Assembly: GCA_009379825.1 (NCBI GenBank)
Contig: WHTA01000047.1
Location: 1-45,710, forward strand
Length of the DNA stretch: 45,710 nucleotides
Source: Streptosporangiales bacterium
Lineage (GTDB): Bacteria; Actinomycetota; Actinomycetes; Streptosporangiales; WHST01
Reading direction: 5' to 3'
The notes under the pieces were generated by a model, which saw only the letters and a program-made list of their open reading frames with translations, was not told where the DNA came from and did no database searches. The translations under genes were made by a program, and so were the position numbers. Every line of letters starts with the position of its first letter. Within the stretch, counting starts at the first letter, position 1. Of the stretch, positions 23,763 through 35,346 are shown piece after piece.

Positions 23763-24914
23763 ATGATGACTGACATGCCTGTGTCGAGCACTCGATCCAT
23801 CGCGGGAGCCATCCTGCTCGACCTCGCGGTCAGCTCGCTGTTCGCCTGGGACGTCTTCGTACCGGTACTCGGTCGCGAGCTGGACGTCTCCCGCGCTTCG
23901 CTCGCGGTGACGTTCTCCGTCGGCCTGGTCGGCTTCACCGCCGGTGTGCTCGGTGGCGGCCGGTTGGCGGACCGGGTCGCACCGCGCCGGCTCGCGGTGG
24001 GCACGGCGCTCGGCGCGGCCGCGGGTCTCGCGTGCGCGGCGGTCGCCTCGTCGTTGCTCGCGGTGGTGCTCAGCTTCGGCGCACTGCTCGGGCTGGCAAC
24101 GGGTACCGGCTACGCCACCGCAGTCCGCGTGGCCGGCGCGGTGACGACACGGCGCGGGCTCGCCCTCGGGCTCGTGGTGAGTGCGTACGCCGGTGGCACG
24201 GTCGTGGTCGCCCCGGTGGCTGCCGTGCTGCTCGACGTCGTCGGGCGAGCCGGCACGCTGGGCGTACTGGCGATCGGCACCGCGGCGACGGTGCTCGTGG
24301 CCGCGATGCTCCTGCCCGCGCAGGCACCGCCACGGCCAGACCCGTCGAGCCGGCGCGGCCCGGTCTACTCCGGTACGACGCTCCGGCTGTGGCTCGCCTT
24401 CGGGCTGGGCAGTGCTCCCGGCCTGGCCGCGTTCGCGCACGCGGGTGCGCTCGCCGGCGGGCCGCACACGGCCGCACTCGCGGTCGCGCTGCTGAGCGCA
24501 GGCAACTTCGGCGGCCGGCTGGTCGTGGGGCCGCTCTCCGACCGGCTGAGCCGGCCGGTGGCCATGCACCTGACGGCAGCGACCCTGGTCGTCGCCTGTG
24601 TCGCGCTGGCACTGACCGACAGCCGCGCCGTGAGCCTGGCCGCTCTGCTCGTCCTCGGCACGCAGTACGGCGCCCTGTCCGCGCTCACCCCGGCGGCCGC
24701 GGCGGACCGCTTCCCCACCGACCGGCTCGGGGCGACGTACGGCGTGGTCTTCACCAGCTGGGGGCTGGCCGGGCTCTCCGCTCCGCTGTTCGCCGGGCAT
24801 GCCGCGAACCAGCTCGGCTGGCACCAGGTGTACGCCGTGTTCCTCGTCCCGGCAGCGGTCAGCTGGCTCGCCGTCGCCGTACCTAGCCTCGGTCTTTCAT
24901 CACCGGCGCGGTGA
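23763..24914 (+). CDS. MFS transporter (oxalate/formate antiporter-like or monocarboxylate type)
   Basis: 383 aa, about 12 hydrophobic segments rich in Ala, Val and Leu. The first half has GGGRLADRVAPRRLAVG (TM2-TM3 loop motif) and ATGTGYATAVRVAGAVTTRRG; the second half has GNFGGRLVVGPLSDRLSRPVAMH. The GTxxxG-rich first half and YGALSALTPAAAADRFPTDRLG pattern (near 300-320) resemble monocarboxylate and oxalate/formate transporters. There is no clear ribosome site before ATG 23763; later in-frame ATGs exist at 23766 and 23775. It shares a 20-bp divergent region with the Lrp gene, so it may be its target. Confidence 0.8.
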   Translation: MMTDMPVSSTRSIAGAILLDLAVSSLFAWDVFVPVLGRELDVSRASLAVTFSVGLVGFTAGVLGGGRLADRVAPRRLAVGTALGAAAGLACAAVASSLLAVVLSFGALLGLATGTGYATAVRVAGAVTTRRGLALGLVVSAYAGGTVVVAPVAAVLLDVVGRAGTLGVLAIGTAATVLVAAMLLPAQAPPRPDPSSRRGPVYSGTTLRLWLAFGLGSAPGLAAFAHAGALAGGPHTAALAVALLSAGNFGGRLVVGPLSDRLSRPVAMHLTAATLVVACVALALTDSRAVSLAALLVLGTQYGALSALTPAAAADRFPTDRLGATYGVVFTSWGLAGLSAPLFAGHAANQLGWHQVYAVFLVPAAVSWLAVAVPSLGLSSPAR

Positions 24915-25006
24915 CCGGTCTGACGAGCAAGTCACCAGGCGGCCGCAAGCAGCTCGGTGATCAGCGCGAACAGCGCACTGGCGTGACCACACGTGAAAGA
25001 TGGAGG

Positions 25007-25945
25007 CTAGCCGGCGAACAGGTCGGCGGAGAAGTTGCTGCCGGTGAGGATCGTCGCGGTCGCGCCGGACGGCACCGAGTGCTGCAACAGCGCGGCGATG
25101 CCGACGACCGCGGCCGGCTCGAGCAGCAGGCCGAGGGTGTCGCGCACCATGCGCAGCGCGGTCATGATGTGCTCCTCGTCCACCAGGAGCATGTCGTCGA
25201 CGTCGGCCCGCATCCAGTCGACGGCCTCGGGGATGGGCACCCGTACGGCGATACCGTCGGCCATCGTCTGCGCCGTCGCCGCGGACAACCGTTCCGTCTC
25301 GCCCCGCCAGCTCAACACCATCGCCGGCGCACCGGCCGCGCAGACCCCGACCACGCGGGTGCGCGGTGAGTGCTCCTTCAGCCAGCGTGCGATTCCCGTG
25401 ATGAGCGCACCGTTGCCGACCGGCACGAGCACCACGTCGAGGTCGAGCGGTGCCAGCTCGACGGCGATGCTGCCGGCCCCTTCCGAGATGCGTGGTTCCT
25501 TGCCGTCCTCGACGAACAGCCGGCCGTCGCCTTCCGCGACGTACGCGCGCGCAGCGTCCTTTGCCGCGTCGAAGTCGTCGCCGACCTGCACGACGTCCGC
25601 GCCGAGCAGTCGCATCCGTTCGACCTTCATCGGGTTGGCGTTCGTCGCCGCGTACACCCGCACCGGGACATCGCGCTGCCGGCCGGCGTACGCGATCGCC
25701 TGGCCGAAGTTCCCTGCCGACGCGCAGACGACGTGGTGGCCGGCCGGCACCTGCTGGATGAAGTAGCCCGCGCCGCGTCCCTTGAACGACCTGATCGGGT
25801 TGAGTGTCTCGACCTTCACGACGATGTCCCTGCCCAGCTCGCGCGACAACACCTCGTCGCTGAACTGTGCCGTGTCGCGGAAGACGGGATCGATCGTTCG
25901 GCTAGCTTCTTCGATGTGCTGCACGGACAGTGGCTTCGTCGTCAT
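25007..25945 (-). CDS. PLP-dependent threonine/serine dehydratase-like enzyme
   Basis: 312 aa from ATG 25945 (MTTKPLSVQHIEEASRTI). The fold-type II PLP lysine is in RSFKGRGA (Lys55), followed by the asparagine loop CASAGNFGQAIAYAG (about 75-89), the glycine-rich phosphate loop PVGNGALITG (about 177) and a C-terminal TILTGSNF motif. Such enzymes deaminate Thr, Ser or related hydroxyamino acids to 2-oxo acids. It lacks the regulatory ACT domain of biosynthetic IlvA, so a catabolic enzyme is likely. It converges on the MFS gene across 92 bp that hold no obvious terminator. Confidence 0.85.
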   Translation of the reverse strand: MTTKPLSVQHIEEASRTIDPVFRDTAQFSDEVLSRELGRDIVVKVETLNPIRSFKGRGAGYFIQQVPAGHHVVCASAGNFGQAIAYAGRQRDVPVRVYAATNANPMKVERMRLLGADVVQVGDDFDAAKDAARAYVAEGDGRLFVEDGKEPRISEGAGSIAVELAPLDLDVVLVPVGNGALITGIARWLKEHSPRTRVVGVCAAGAPAMVLSWRGETERLSAATAQTMADGIAVRVPIPEAVDWMRADVDDMLLVDEEHIMTALRMVRDTLGLLLEPAAVVGIAALLQHSVPSGATATILTGSNFSADLFAG

Positions 25946-26072
25946 GACACCGAACCTACCGGTTGGCCAGTCAGGCATAGCCGACAGTCGACGAGTCACT
26001 GGTCGCTCGACCGATTCGGCCGCCGGCCTGCGCGCATACGCTCCAACCGTCGTGACGAGGAAGGGGTTTCGC

Positions 26073-27069
26073 ATGGGCCGTCTGGTTCCCGCGCTCGGGT
26101 TGTTCGTCCTGTCTCCGCTGGTCGGTGAGTACCTGCTCGGGAACATATCGATCAGCATGCTCGGCGTACTCCCGTTCATGGCCGCGTTGTACGGCGGCGG
26201 CGCACTGCTGATCCGTGAGGTGGCGCGCCGTACCGGCGGCGGCTGGCCGACCATCATCGTGCTCGCGCTGGCCTACGGGGTGTTCGAGGAAGCGTTCACC
26301 ACGCAGTCGTTGTTCAACCCGCACTACGCCGGCCTGCGGCTGCTCCAGCCCGCACACATCCCCGCGCTCGGCATGGGCGGCTGGTGGACGCTCTTCGTCC
26401 TCACCCTGCACACGGTGTGGAGCATCAGCGTGCCCATCGCGCTGGTGGAGATCCTCGCCCGCACGCGCAGCACGACACCGTGGCTCGGCCGTATCGGCAT
26501 CACAGTCACGGCCGTCGTGTTCACGCTCGGCGCGGCACTCACCGCGCTGTCGTCACTGCAGAACGACGACTTCGTCGCCGCCATGCCGCAGTTCGTCGGG
26601 TCCGGCATCACGGTCGTCGGGTTGGTCGTCGTCGGGTTGGTCGTCGTCGCGATGCTGCTCCAGAAACCGGACCGGCAGCCCTCGCCCTGCGGCCCGCCCG
26701 CACCGAGTCCCTCGCTCGTCGGCGGTACGGCGCTGCTCGCCGGCTCGGTCTTCATGGCGCTGGCGACCTGGTTCAACCAGCTGCCCTGGCTGACCGTCGC
26801 CGTCTACGGCACCCTGCTGGCCACCGTCGCAGCACTCGTACGGTCGTGGTCACGGCGTATGGACGGACGCCCACGAGCTCGCGTTGGCCGCAGGCGCCAC
26901 CCTGACCTACGCCTGGCACGGCTTCCCCCAGCACGCCGCAGCCGGCAGCGACCCCACCGTCGACCTGATCGGCAACGCGGTGTTCGCCACCGCCGCGATC
27001 GTCCTGCTCACCGCCGCCGCCCGCCGGCTCCACCGCTCGACGAGCGTTGTTGGGGCCCAGGCGCTCTGA
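26073..27069 (+). pseudogene. Polytopic membrane protein with a +1 frameshift near its C-terminus
   Basis: ATG 26073 follows GAGGAAGGGG. Eight or so hydrophobic segments are visible, including an EE-containing helix (YGVFEEAFTTQSLFNP, about 68-83). Near 26850 the protein-like sequence leaves the frame (after VRSWSR) and continues one base later as WTDAHELALAAGATLTYAWH to the stop at 27067-27069. The total length, 997 bp, is one base more than a multiple of 3, so one inserted base explains it. The intact protein would have about 331 aa. The Val/Gly-rich 15-bp tandem repeat at 26616-26645 lies in one helix. The function is unknown. Confidence 0.65.
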
Positions 27070-27081
27070 TACAGATAGACG

Positions 27082-27765
27082 ATGACCGAACGCCTGGGCT
27101 TCCAAGTACGCACGGACTACCAGCGGGTGCCACGCGAGCTCGTCGAAGAGTTTGCCGCAGCGCAGCTGCCTACCCCGAACATCGCAGACGTCCTCGGGCG
27201 TTTCCGCACCGTCGCCGACGGCATCACACCTGTAGGCGACCCCACCGTGCCACTCGTCGGCCCTGCGCTGACCGTCCGGACTCGGCCGTCGGACAACCTG
27301 ATGGTGCACAAGGCCATCGACATCGCCGAACCCGGCGACGTGATCGCGATCGCCGGCGACGGTGAGGTCGCGCACGCTCTCCTCGGTGAGCTGATGTGCA
27401 TGCATGCACGTCGCCGCGGCGTAGCAGGGTTCGTCGTGGACGGCCCCGTACGCGACGGCGCTGCCATCAGCGAGCTCGGCTTCCCGGTCTACGCCAAGGG
27501 ACTCACCCCGCGTGGCCCGTTCAAGGACGGACCAGGCGAGATCGGCGTGCCGATCTCATGCGGAGGTGCGGTGATCAACCCCGGTGACCTGCTCGTCGGC
27601 GACGGCGACGGTGTAGTGGTGGTGCCCGCGGACGCGGCCGCGGGCGTCCTCACCGACGCCAAGGCCGTGCTCGCCAAGGAAGAAGAGGCCATGCGGCAGA
27701 TCGAAGCCGGTAACTGGGACCGCACCTGGGTCGACGAGACACTACAGAACCGGGGATGTGACTAG
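27082..27765 (+). CDS. RraA-family protein (HMG/CHA aldolase-like)
   Basis: 227 aa. Family motifs: TPNIADVLGR (about 31-40), GPALTVRTRPSDNLMVHKAI (60-79), GDVIAIAGDGE, and the metal/pyruvate-site stretch GVAGFVVDGPVRDGAAISELGFPVYAKG (about 113-140), which holds the RD of the RxxxxD-type site. RraA-like proteins include 4-hydroxy-4-methyl-2-oxoglutarate/4-carboxy-4-hydroxy-2-oxoadipate aldolases that release pyruvate, and the RNase E inhibitor RraA. A catabolic aldolase is more likely here. It starts 12 bp after the frameshifted membrane gene. Confidence 0.85.
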   Translation: MTERLGFQVRTDYQRVPRELVEEFAAAQLPTPNIADVLGRFRTVADGITPVGDPTVPLVGPALTVRTRPSDNLMVHKAIDIAEPGDVIAIAGDGEVAHALLGELMCMHARRRGVAGFVVDGPVRDGAAISELGFPVYAKGLTPRGPFKDGPGEIGVPISCGGAVINPGDLLVGDGDGVVVVPADAAAGVLTDAKAVLAKEEEAMRQIEAGNWDRTWVDETLQNRGCD

Positions 27766-27799
27766 GCTCACCCGTCCGCCGAAGGTGCAGGCACGCCGG

Positions 27800-29401
27800 T
27801 CAGGGCATGCGCTCGTAGGCGGGCAGGGTGAGGAAGTCGGCGTACTCGTCGGAGAGGGCCATCTCGGTGAAGGTGGCGCGCGCGTCGTCCCACCGGCCGC
27901 CGGCGTACTCGTGCATGCCGATCCTCGCCTGGATCGCCGCCATCTCCTCCTCGATCAGCCGGGCCACCAGGTCGCGGGTGACGGTGCTGCCGCCGGCCAG
28001 CTCGACGCCGTTGTGCAGCCACTGCCACACCTGGCTGCGGGAGATCTCCGCCGTCGCGGCGTCCTCCATCATGTTGTTGATGCCGACGGCACCTGACCCG
28101 CGCAGCCACGACTCGAGGTACTGGATGCCCACGCTGATGTTGTTGCGCAGCCCCTCCTCGGTGACGGAGCCAGGAGTCGCGGCGACGTCGAGCAGCTGAT
28201 CGGCAGTCACCTGGACGTCGGTGCGCAGGTTGTCGAGCTGGTTCGGCCGGTCGCCGAGGACCGCGGTGAACGCCTCCTTGCAGATGTCCACCATGCCCGG
28301 GTGTGCCACCCACGAGCCGTCGAAGCCGTCGCCTGCCTCCCTGGTCTTGTCGTCCTTGACCTTGGCGAACGCCGCCTCGTTGATCTCCGGGTCCCTGCTG
28401 GGAATGAACGCCGCCATGCCGCCGATCGCGTGCGCACCGCGCTTGTGGCAGGTGCGGACGAGCAGCTCCGTGTAAGCCCGCATGAACGGCACGGTCATCG
28501 TCACCGAGTTGCGGTCCGGCAGCAGGAACTCCTTGCCGCGGGTACGGAAACACTTGATCACGCTGAACATGTAGTCCCAGCGGCCGGCGTTCAGCCCGGA
28601 CGAGTGCTCGCACAGCTCGTAGAGGATCTCCTCCATCTCGAACGCCGCCGGGTACGTCTCGATCAGCACGGTGGCGCGGATCGTGCCGCGCGGGATGCCG
28701 AGGAAGTCCTGCGCTGCGTTGAAGACGTCGTTCCACAGCCGCGCTTCCAGGTGCGACTCCATCTTCGGCAGGTAGTAGTACGGCCCGTACCCGCGGTCGA
28801 CCTGCTTGCGGCCACACGCGGTTAGGTAGAGCGCGAAGTCGACGAGGCTGCCCGAGATCTGCTGGCCGTCGACGAGGACGTGCTTCTCCGGCAGGTGCCA
28901 GCCGCGCGGCCGCACCACGATGGTCGCCAGCTCGCCGTCGCCGAGCTCGTACCTCTTCCCCTCGGGGCTGGTGAAGTCGATCGAGCCGGTCACCGCGTGC
29001 AGCAGGTTCAGCTGACCGCCGACGACATTCTCCCACAGCGGGGTGTTCGCGTCTTCCTGGTCGGCGAGCCAGACCTTCGCGCCCGACTTCAGCGCGTTGA
29101 TCGTCATCTTCCTGTCGGTCGGACCGGTGATCTCCACCCGCCGGTCCACCAGTCCCGGCGCCGGATCGGCCACCCGCCACGAGTCGTCCGCACGGATCGC
29201 GCTGGTCTCGTCGAGGAACCCGAGGGTTCCGCCGGCGGCGAGCGCCGCGGCCCGCTGCCTGCGGGCGTCGAGCAGCTGCTGCCGCCGCGGCTCGAACTCC
29301 CGGTGCAACAGCGCCACCAGCTCGAGCGCCGTGGTGGTGAGGATCTCGTCGTAGCCGGCCTTGACCGCACCGGTCACCTGCACGCCGTCGGGCATCGTCA
29401 T
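27800..29401 (-). CDS. aceB: Malate synthase A
   Basis: 533 aa, the same length as the E. coli enzyme. Start at ATG 29401 behind GGGAGGAG. Signature stretches: [20 protein letters not shown] (about 110-129), [51 protein letters not shown] (acid residues of the Mg/glyoxylate site, about 238-257) and [15 protein letters not shown], with [12 protein letters not shown] near 390. It condenses glyoxylate with acetyl-CoA to malate. No isocitrate lyase or glyoxylate-forming gene is adjacent, so glyoxylate may come from C2 or purine/allantoin-type catabolism. Confidence 0.96.
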   Translation of the reverse strand: MTMPDGVQVTGAVKAGYDEILTTTALELVALLHREFEPRRQQLLDARRQRAAALAAGGTLGFLDETSAIRADDSWRVADPAPGLVDRRVEITGPTDRKMTINALKSGAKVWLADQEDANTPLWENVVGGQLNLLHAVTGSIDFTSPEGKRYELGDGELATIVVRPRGWHLPEKHVLVDGQQISGSLVDFALYLTACGRKQVDRGYGPYYYLPKMESHLEARLWNDVFNAAQDFLGIPRGTIRATVLIETYPAAFEMEEILYELCEHSSGLNAGRWDYMFSVIKCFRTRGKEFLLPDRNSVTMTVPFMRAYTELLVRTCHKRGAHAIGGMAAFIPSRDPEINEAAFAKVKDDKTREAGDGFDGSWVAHPGMVDICKEAFTAVLGDRPNQLDNLRTDVQVTADQLLDVAATPGSVTEEGLRNNISVGIQYLESWLRGSGAVGINNMMEDAATAEISRSQVWQWLHNGVELAGGSTVTRDLVARLIEEEMAAIQARIGMHEYAGGRWDDARATFTEMALSDEYADFLTLPAYERMP

Positions 29402-29531
29402 GAGTGCTCCTCCCGGGCCGCTCCGTCCCCACAAGATAGGCGACGGGCCGGTACGAGGTAAAACGCCGCCGAACCGACCGCACCCCCGCGGCATCGCACC
29501 GTACGAACACAACCGGAATGGAGCAACGGTC

Positions 29532-30080
29532 TTGGACAGGACAAGGCGGTTCGCCGCCGGCTGGCTGGTCGCGGCCGTACTCGGCGTCAGCGCGCTGAAT
29601 GGCTGCACCCTCTTCGGCGGCGGTGACGACATCGCGGACGACAAGCCACCGCAGATCGAGGTCGGCGGGAACGGCAGGGTGAAGGACTCGATCGCCACAT
29701 ACACGGCGGAGAGCGGCAGCTACAAGGTCACCATGGACGTCATCGCGCTCAAGCGCTACGACGACGTCGTGCGGCTGGTCTTCGCCGTCACCCCGCAGAG
29801 CAAGGGCGGCTCCGACCCGCTGCCCAGCGACGCGTTCAGCAGCGAGACGCTCGGCAACGACGTCACGGGCGTGTATCTCCTCGACACCGACAACATGCGC
29901 AAGTACCCGGTCCTCAGCGGCGGCAAGGAATGCGTGTGCTCCAACGAGCTCGACGACTTCCCGCTCGACCAGCCCACGGCGCTGTACGCCGACTACCCCG
30001 CTCCCCCTGACTCGGTGGAGTCGATGACCGTCGTCTTCAAGAACGTCGGTCCGCTGCCCGGTGTCGAGGTGTCGGCATGA
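29532..30080 (+). CDS. Secreted lipoprotein paired with an OmpA-domain protein
   Basis: 182 aa if started at TTG 29532 ([12 protein letters not shown]), 8 nt after GGAG. The N-terminal signal with lipobox ALNGC puts the lipidated Cys near residue 25. The mature part has a b-rich domain ([20 protein letters not shown]) with a CVC pair (KECVCSN) and ends [17 protein letters not shown]. Similar folds are used by extracytoplasmic immunoglobulin-like DUF4352-type domains. It overlaps the OmpA-domain gene by 4 nt (ATGA). The TTG start is inferred; the frame is open upstream to 29361 but that part overlaps the divergent malate synthase promoter. Confidence 0.65.
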   Translation: MDRTRRFAAGWLVAAVLGVSALNGCTLFGGGDDIADDKPPQIEVGGNGRVKDSIATYTAESGSYKVTMDVIALKRYDDVVRLVFAVTPQSKGGSDPLPSDAFSSETLGNDVTGVYLLDTDNMRKYPVLSGGKECVCSNELDDFPLDQPTALYADYPAPPDSVESMTVVFKNVGPLPGVEVSA

Positions 30081-31153
30081 GGCGGTCGCGTCTCCCGCTG
30101 ATCGGCCTGACGGTCGCCGCGCTCACCCTGGTCGCGGTGCCGGGCACGGCCGGCGCCGAGTCGCCCTCGCCCGCCTGGAAGAAGCCGGGCGAGGGCGCCA
30201 AGGGCAAGCCCACGACCGTGCAGGTCACCGGCCAGTCCGAGTCGTTGCAGGACCGCAGGGAACCACTGGTGCTGATCGGCGAACGGCGCGAGGGCAGGAA
30301 GCGCGAGCTCACCCTGAACACCGACATGCTCTTCGCCAAGGACTCCGCGGACCTCAACTCCAGCTCCAAGGACACGCTCGACGAGGTGGCCGACCGGATC
30401 GAGGAGTCCGAGGCGACCGGGCCGGTGGACATCGTCGGGCACACCGATACGGACGGGTCGACGTCGTACAACCAGGATCTGTCGACCAGGCGGGCGAAGG
30501 CGGTGGCCGACGCGCTCGAACCGAGGCTCACCGGCACCGACACCGAGCTGAAACCGGTCGGCAAGGGCGAGAAGAGCCTGGCGGTCGACCCGGAGCGGTC
30601 CGCGGCCGACAAGGCGAAGAACCGGCGGGTCACCATCACCTACACGACCACGAAGACCGAGCCGACCGACGACACCAGCTCGACGGACATCTCGCGCCCC
30701 AACACCGAGGCCGCGGAACCGGCCGAGGGGCAGCAGGTCGAAGGCTCGCTCGGCGCGTACCAGCGGACGCTGAAGAACTTCGACGGTGAGGAAGGCACCA
30801 TCCAGGTGGACGTGATGCAGGTCAAGAAGCAGGGACCGTTCGTCTACGTGCGGATGCGGACGACCGCCGTCTCCGCCGGCGAGTACGGCGTGCCGGTGAT
30901 GCCGCTGTTCAGCGGCGACACGTTGGTGACCGACGACGCGTCCAACACGGTGCTCCAGGACAACGAGGGCGGCACCAAGCTCCGCTCCTACATCACCGGC
31001 AAGGGCGAGGCGATCAGGTCGGGCATCCCGACCGAGCTGGAGGAGGGACAGACGAGCGACGTGTGGTTCTACTTCACCGCACCGACGGAGGACAGGGAGA
31101 CCCTCGACATGTACGTGCCGGGCGTCGGCGTGATCGAGGGGCTCGAGGTGTAA
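30077..31153 (+). CDS. OmpA-family domain protein, secreted
   Basis: 358 aa. A Sec signal ([20 protein letters not shown] then cleavage near GTAGA-ES) is followed by a low-complexity linker, an OmpA-like peptidoglycan-binding domain (residues about 78-195; DMLFAKDSADLN, VDIVGHTDTDGSTSYNQDLS, RRAKAVADAL, NRRVTITY), a Thr/Ser/Asp-rich linker and a C-terminal b-domain (about 235-358). The C-terminal end (MYVPGVGVIEGLEV) resembles the end of the neighbouring lipoprotein ([10 protein letters not shown]), so the two may share a domain. It probably anchors to the cell wall and interacts with the lipoprotein. Confidence 0.85.
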   Translation: MRRSRLPLIGLTVAALTLVAVPGTAGAESPSPAWKKPGEGAKGKPTTVQVTGQSESLQDRREPLVLIGERREGRKRELTLNTDMLFAKDSADLNSSSKDTLDEVADRIEESEATGPVDIVGHTDTDGSTSYNQDLSTRRAKAVADALEPRLTGTDTELKPVGKGEKSLAVDPERSAADKAKNRRVTITYTTTKTEPTDDTSSTDISRPNTEAAEPAEGQQVEGSLGAYQRTLKNFDGEEGTIQVDVMQVKKQGPFVYVRMRTTAVSAGEYGVPVMPLFSGDTLVTDDASNTVLQDNEGGTKLRSYITGKGEAIRSGIPTELEEGQTSDVWFYFTAPTEDRETLDMYVPGVGVIEGLEV

Positions 31154-31174
31154 GGCGTACCGTCGGCACGATCG

Positions 31175-31215
31175 GCAGTCCCCGGTACGGCAGCACCCTC
31201 CGTACCGGGGACTGC
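31175..31215 (+). terminator. Strong hairpin terminator, 16-bp perfect stem
   Basis: GCAGTCCCCGGTACGG, 9-nt loop, CCGTACCGGGGACTGC, starting 21 bp after the OmpA-domain stop. It also lies at the end of the convergent broken gene (ends 31217) and may act on both strands. Confidence 0.85.
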
Positions 31216-31216
31216 G

Positions 31217-31773
31217 TCAGCCGCGCCCGTCGGCCGGTCGCTGCCGGGTGTGGTCGCGCTGCCGCTGGCTCTCCAGCCTGCGCCCGCCGGACAGCGCCCG
31301 GTCCGCTCCGTCGACCCGTCGGCTGGACTCACCACGCGCCCAGCCGCCTGCCAGGTCGACCGCGCCCGGCCAGTCCAGCCGGCCCGCGACGAGCCCGCCA
31401 TGCAGCTCGCCCAGGCGGCCGGAGTTCAGCGCCTGGTGCGGGAACAGCTCCCGGCTCTGCTGCAGCCCGTACTCGTGATCCCTGAACAACACCTGCTGGT
31501 CGGCGAGGAAACCCGTGGTGCGGTCCAGCTCGGTCAGCGGCAACGCCCGCAGGCTGCCGCTCTCGGACGGTGCGGTGTGGCGGCAGGTCACCGCTGGCCA
31601 CCAGCCGCCCGGCGAGGGCAACCCCCACGCTCCCCGACGTCGGTGGCATGGGTGAGGTTGTGGTTGTGCCAGCCGCCGGCGGCCCCGTGCGTGTAGCCGA
31701 ACCTGGCCATCAGCCGCAGCCGCTGTGCCCGCACGAGCTCGTCCACGGCCTTCTCGAGACGCTCAACCGACAT
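31217..31773 (-). pseudogene. Hypothetical gene broken by two frameshifts
   Basis: It begins MSVERLEKAVDELVRAQRLR in one frame (ATG 31773) and runs to HATDVGERGG. At a GGGGG run near 31622 the signal passes to a second frame (VALAGRLVASGDLPPHRTVRE), and near 31560 to a third (SGSLRALPLTELDRTTGFLA onward, LFRDHEYGLQQSRELFPHQ). It ends in an Arg/Gly-rich tail. Each step is a -1 shift. No known domain is recognised; a helical, charged cytoplasmic protein of about 185 aa is likely. It is either decayed or affected by homopolymer sequencing errors. Confidence 0.55.
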
Positions 31774-31785
31774 CGCCGCACCACC

Positions 31786-32479
31786 TCACCGCGCTAGCGT
31801 AGGCCCGGCGGACGCCACCCTGGCGAGGATGGCGGCGGTGCCCTCCGGTCTCGACACGTGCGGGCAGTGACCGGCGTCGATCTCGACCACGGCGGCCCCG
31901 AGCCGGTCGACCGCCGCGGCTCGGCACCACTCCGGCCGCAGGGTGCGGTCGGCCGTGGCCACCACGTACGTGGACGGGATGTGCGGCGACAGCCCGACGG
32001 GCTCGTGGTACAGGCGCTCGGGAGCGACCAGCCGCAGCGTGGTGAGCGCCCACTGCAGCGTCTCCAGGTCGCAGTCGTGGAACAGGAAGTACGTGGCCAG
32101 CACCGGGTCGGCGGTCGGGTCCACGCCCAACCACTCGAGGTCGAACACCTCGGTCGGTGCCTGCGGAGACCTCCTCGACGAGGCTGCGGCGGCCGTCCGG
32201 GACGTACGCGGCGAGCCACACCTGGTGCCGTGCGCCGAGCCGGTCGGCCACCGCGGGGAGTACCAGGCCCATCCCGGAGTGCGCGACCACGACCGGGCCG
32301 ACCAGGTCGGCCGGCACCTGGGCGGCGACCGCGTCGGCGTGCTCGGCCGCCGGCCGGCCGTCGCCGCCGGCAAGGTCGACCGCCGTGCTGCGATGACCGC
32401 GACCGTCCAGCTCGCGAGCGAGCCGCTGCCAGCCGGCCGGGGACTGCGTCGTCCCATGGATCAGCACGAAGTCGGCCAC
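31786..32479 (-). pseudogene. Alpha/beta hydrolase interrupted by one frameshift
   Basis: It starts at GTG 32479 behind GAGGAGCG with VADFVLIHGTTQSPAGWQRL, an alpha/beta-hydrolase beginning (HG oxyanion loop), and has VVVAHSGMGLVLP (nucleophile elbow AHSGMG, Ser) in the first frame. Near 32160 the frame changes, and the C-terminal half (TEVFDLEWLGVDPTADPVLA and later VVEIDAGHCPHVSRPE with the catalytic His) is in another frame ending at 31786. All catalytic parts remain recognisable, so the break is recent or a sequencing error. The intact enzyme would have about 230 aa and resembles salicylate-esterase/hydroxynitrile-lyase type hydrolases. Confidence 0.7.
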
Positions 32480-32544
32480 CGGGCGCTCCTCGGAACTCGC
32501 GGTCTCGCTGCCGGTGCAGTCTGCCACGGGGGGCTGACGAATGA

Positions 32545-35280
<2,736 letters not shown>

Positions 35281-35346
35281 CCACCGGTGTCCGGGTCGGC
35301 CGCCGGCCGACCCGGACACCCCAGGGCGTGGCGTGAGGAGAGGCAG

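Noticed and set aside
26616-26645. Tandem 15-bp repeat (GTCGGGTTGGTCGTC twice).
   Set aside because: It encodes a Val/Gly-rich stretch of a membrane helix, so codon-level duplication in a helix explains it.
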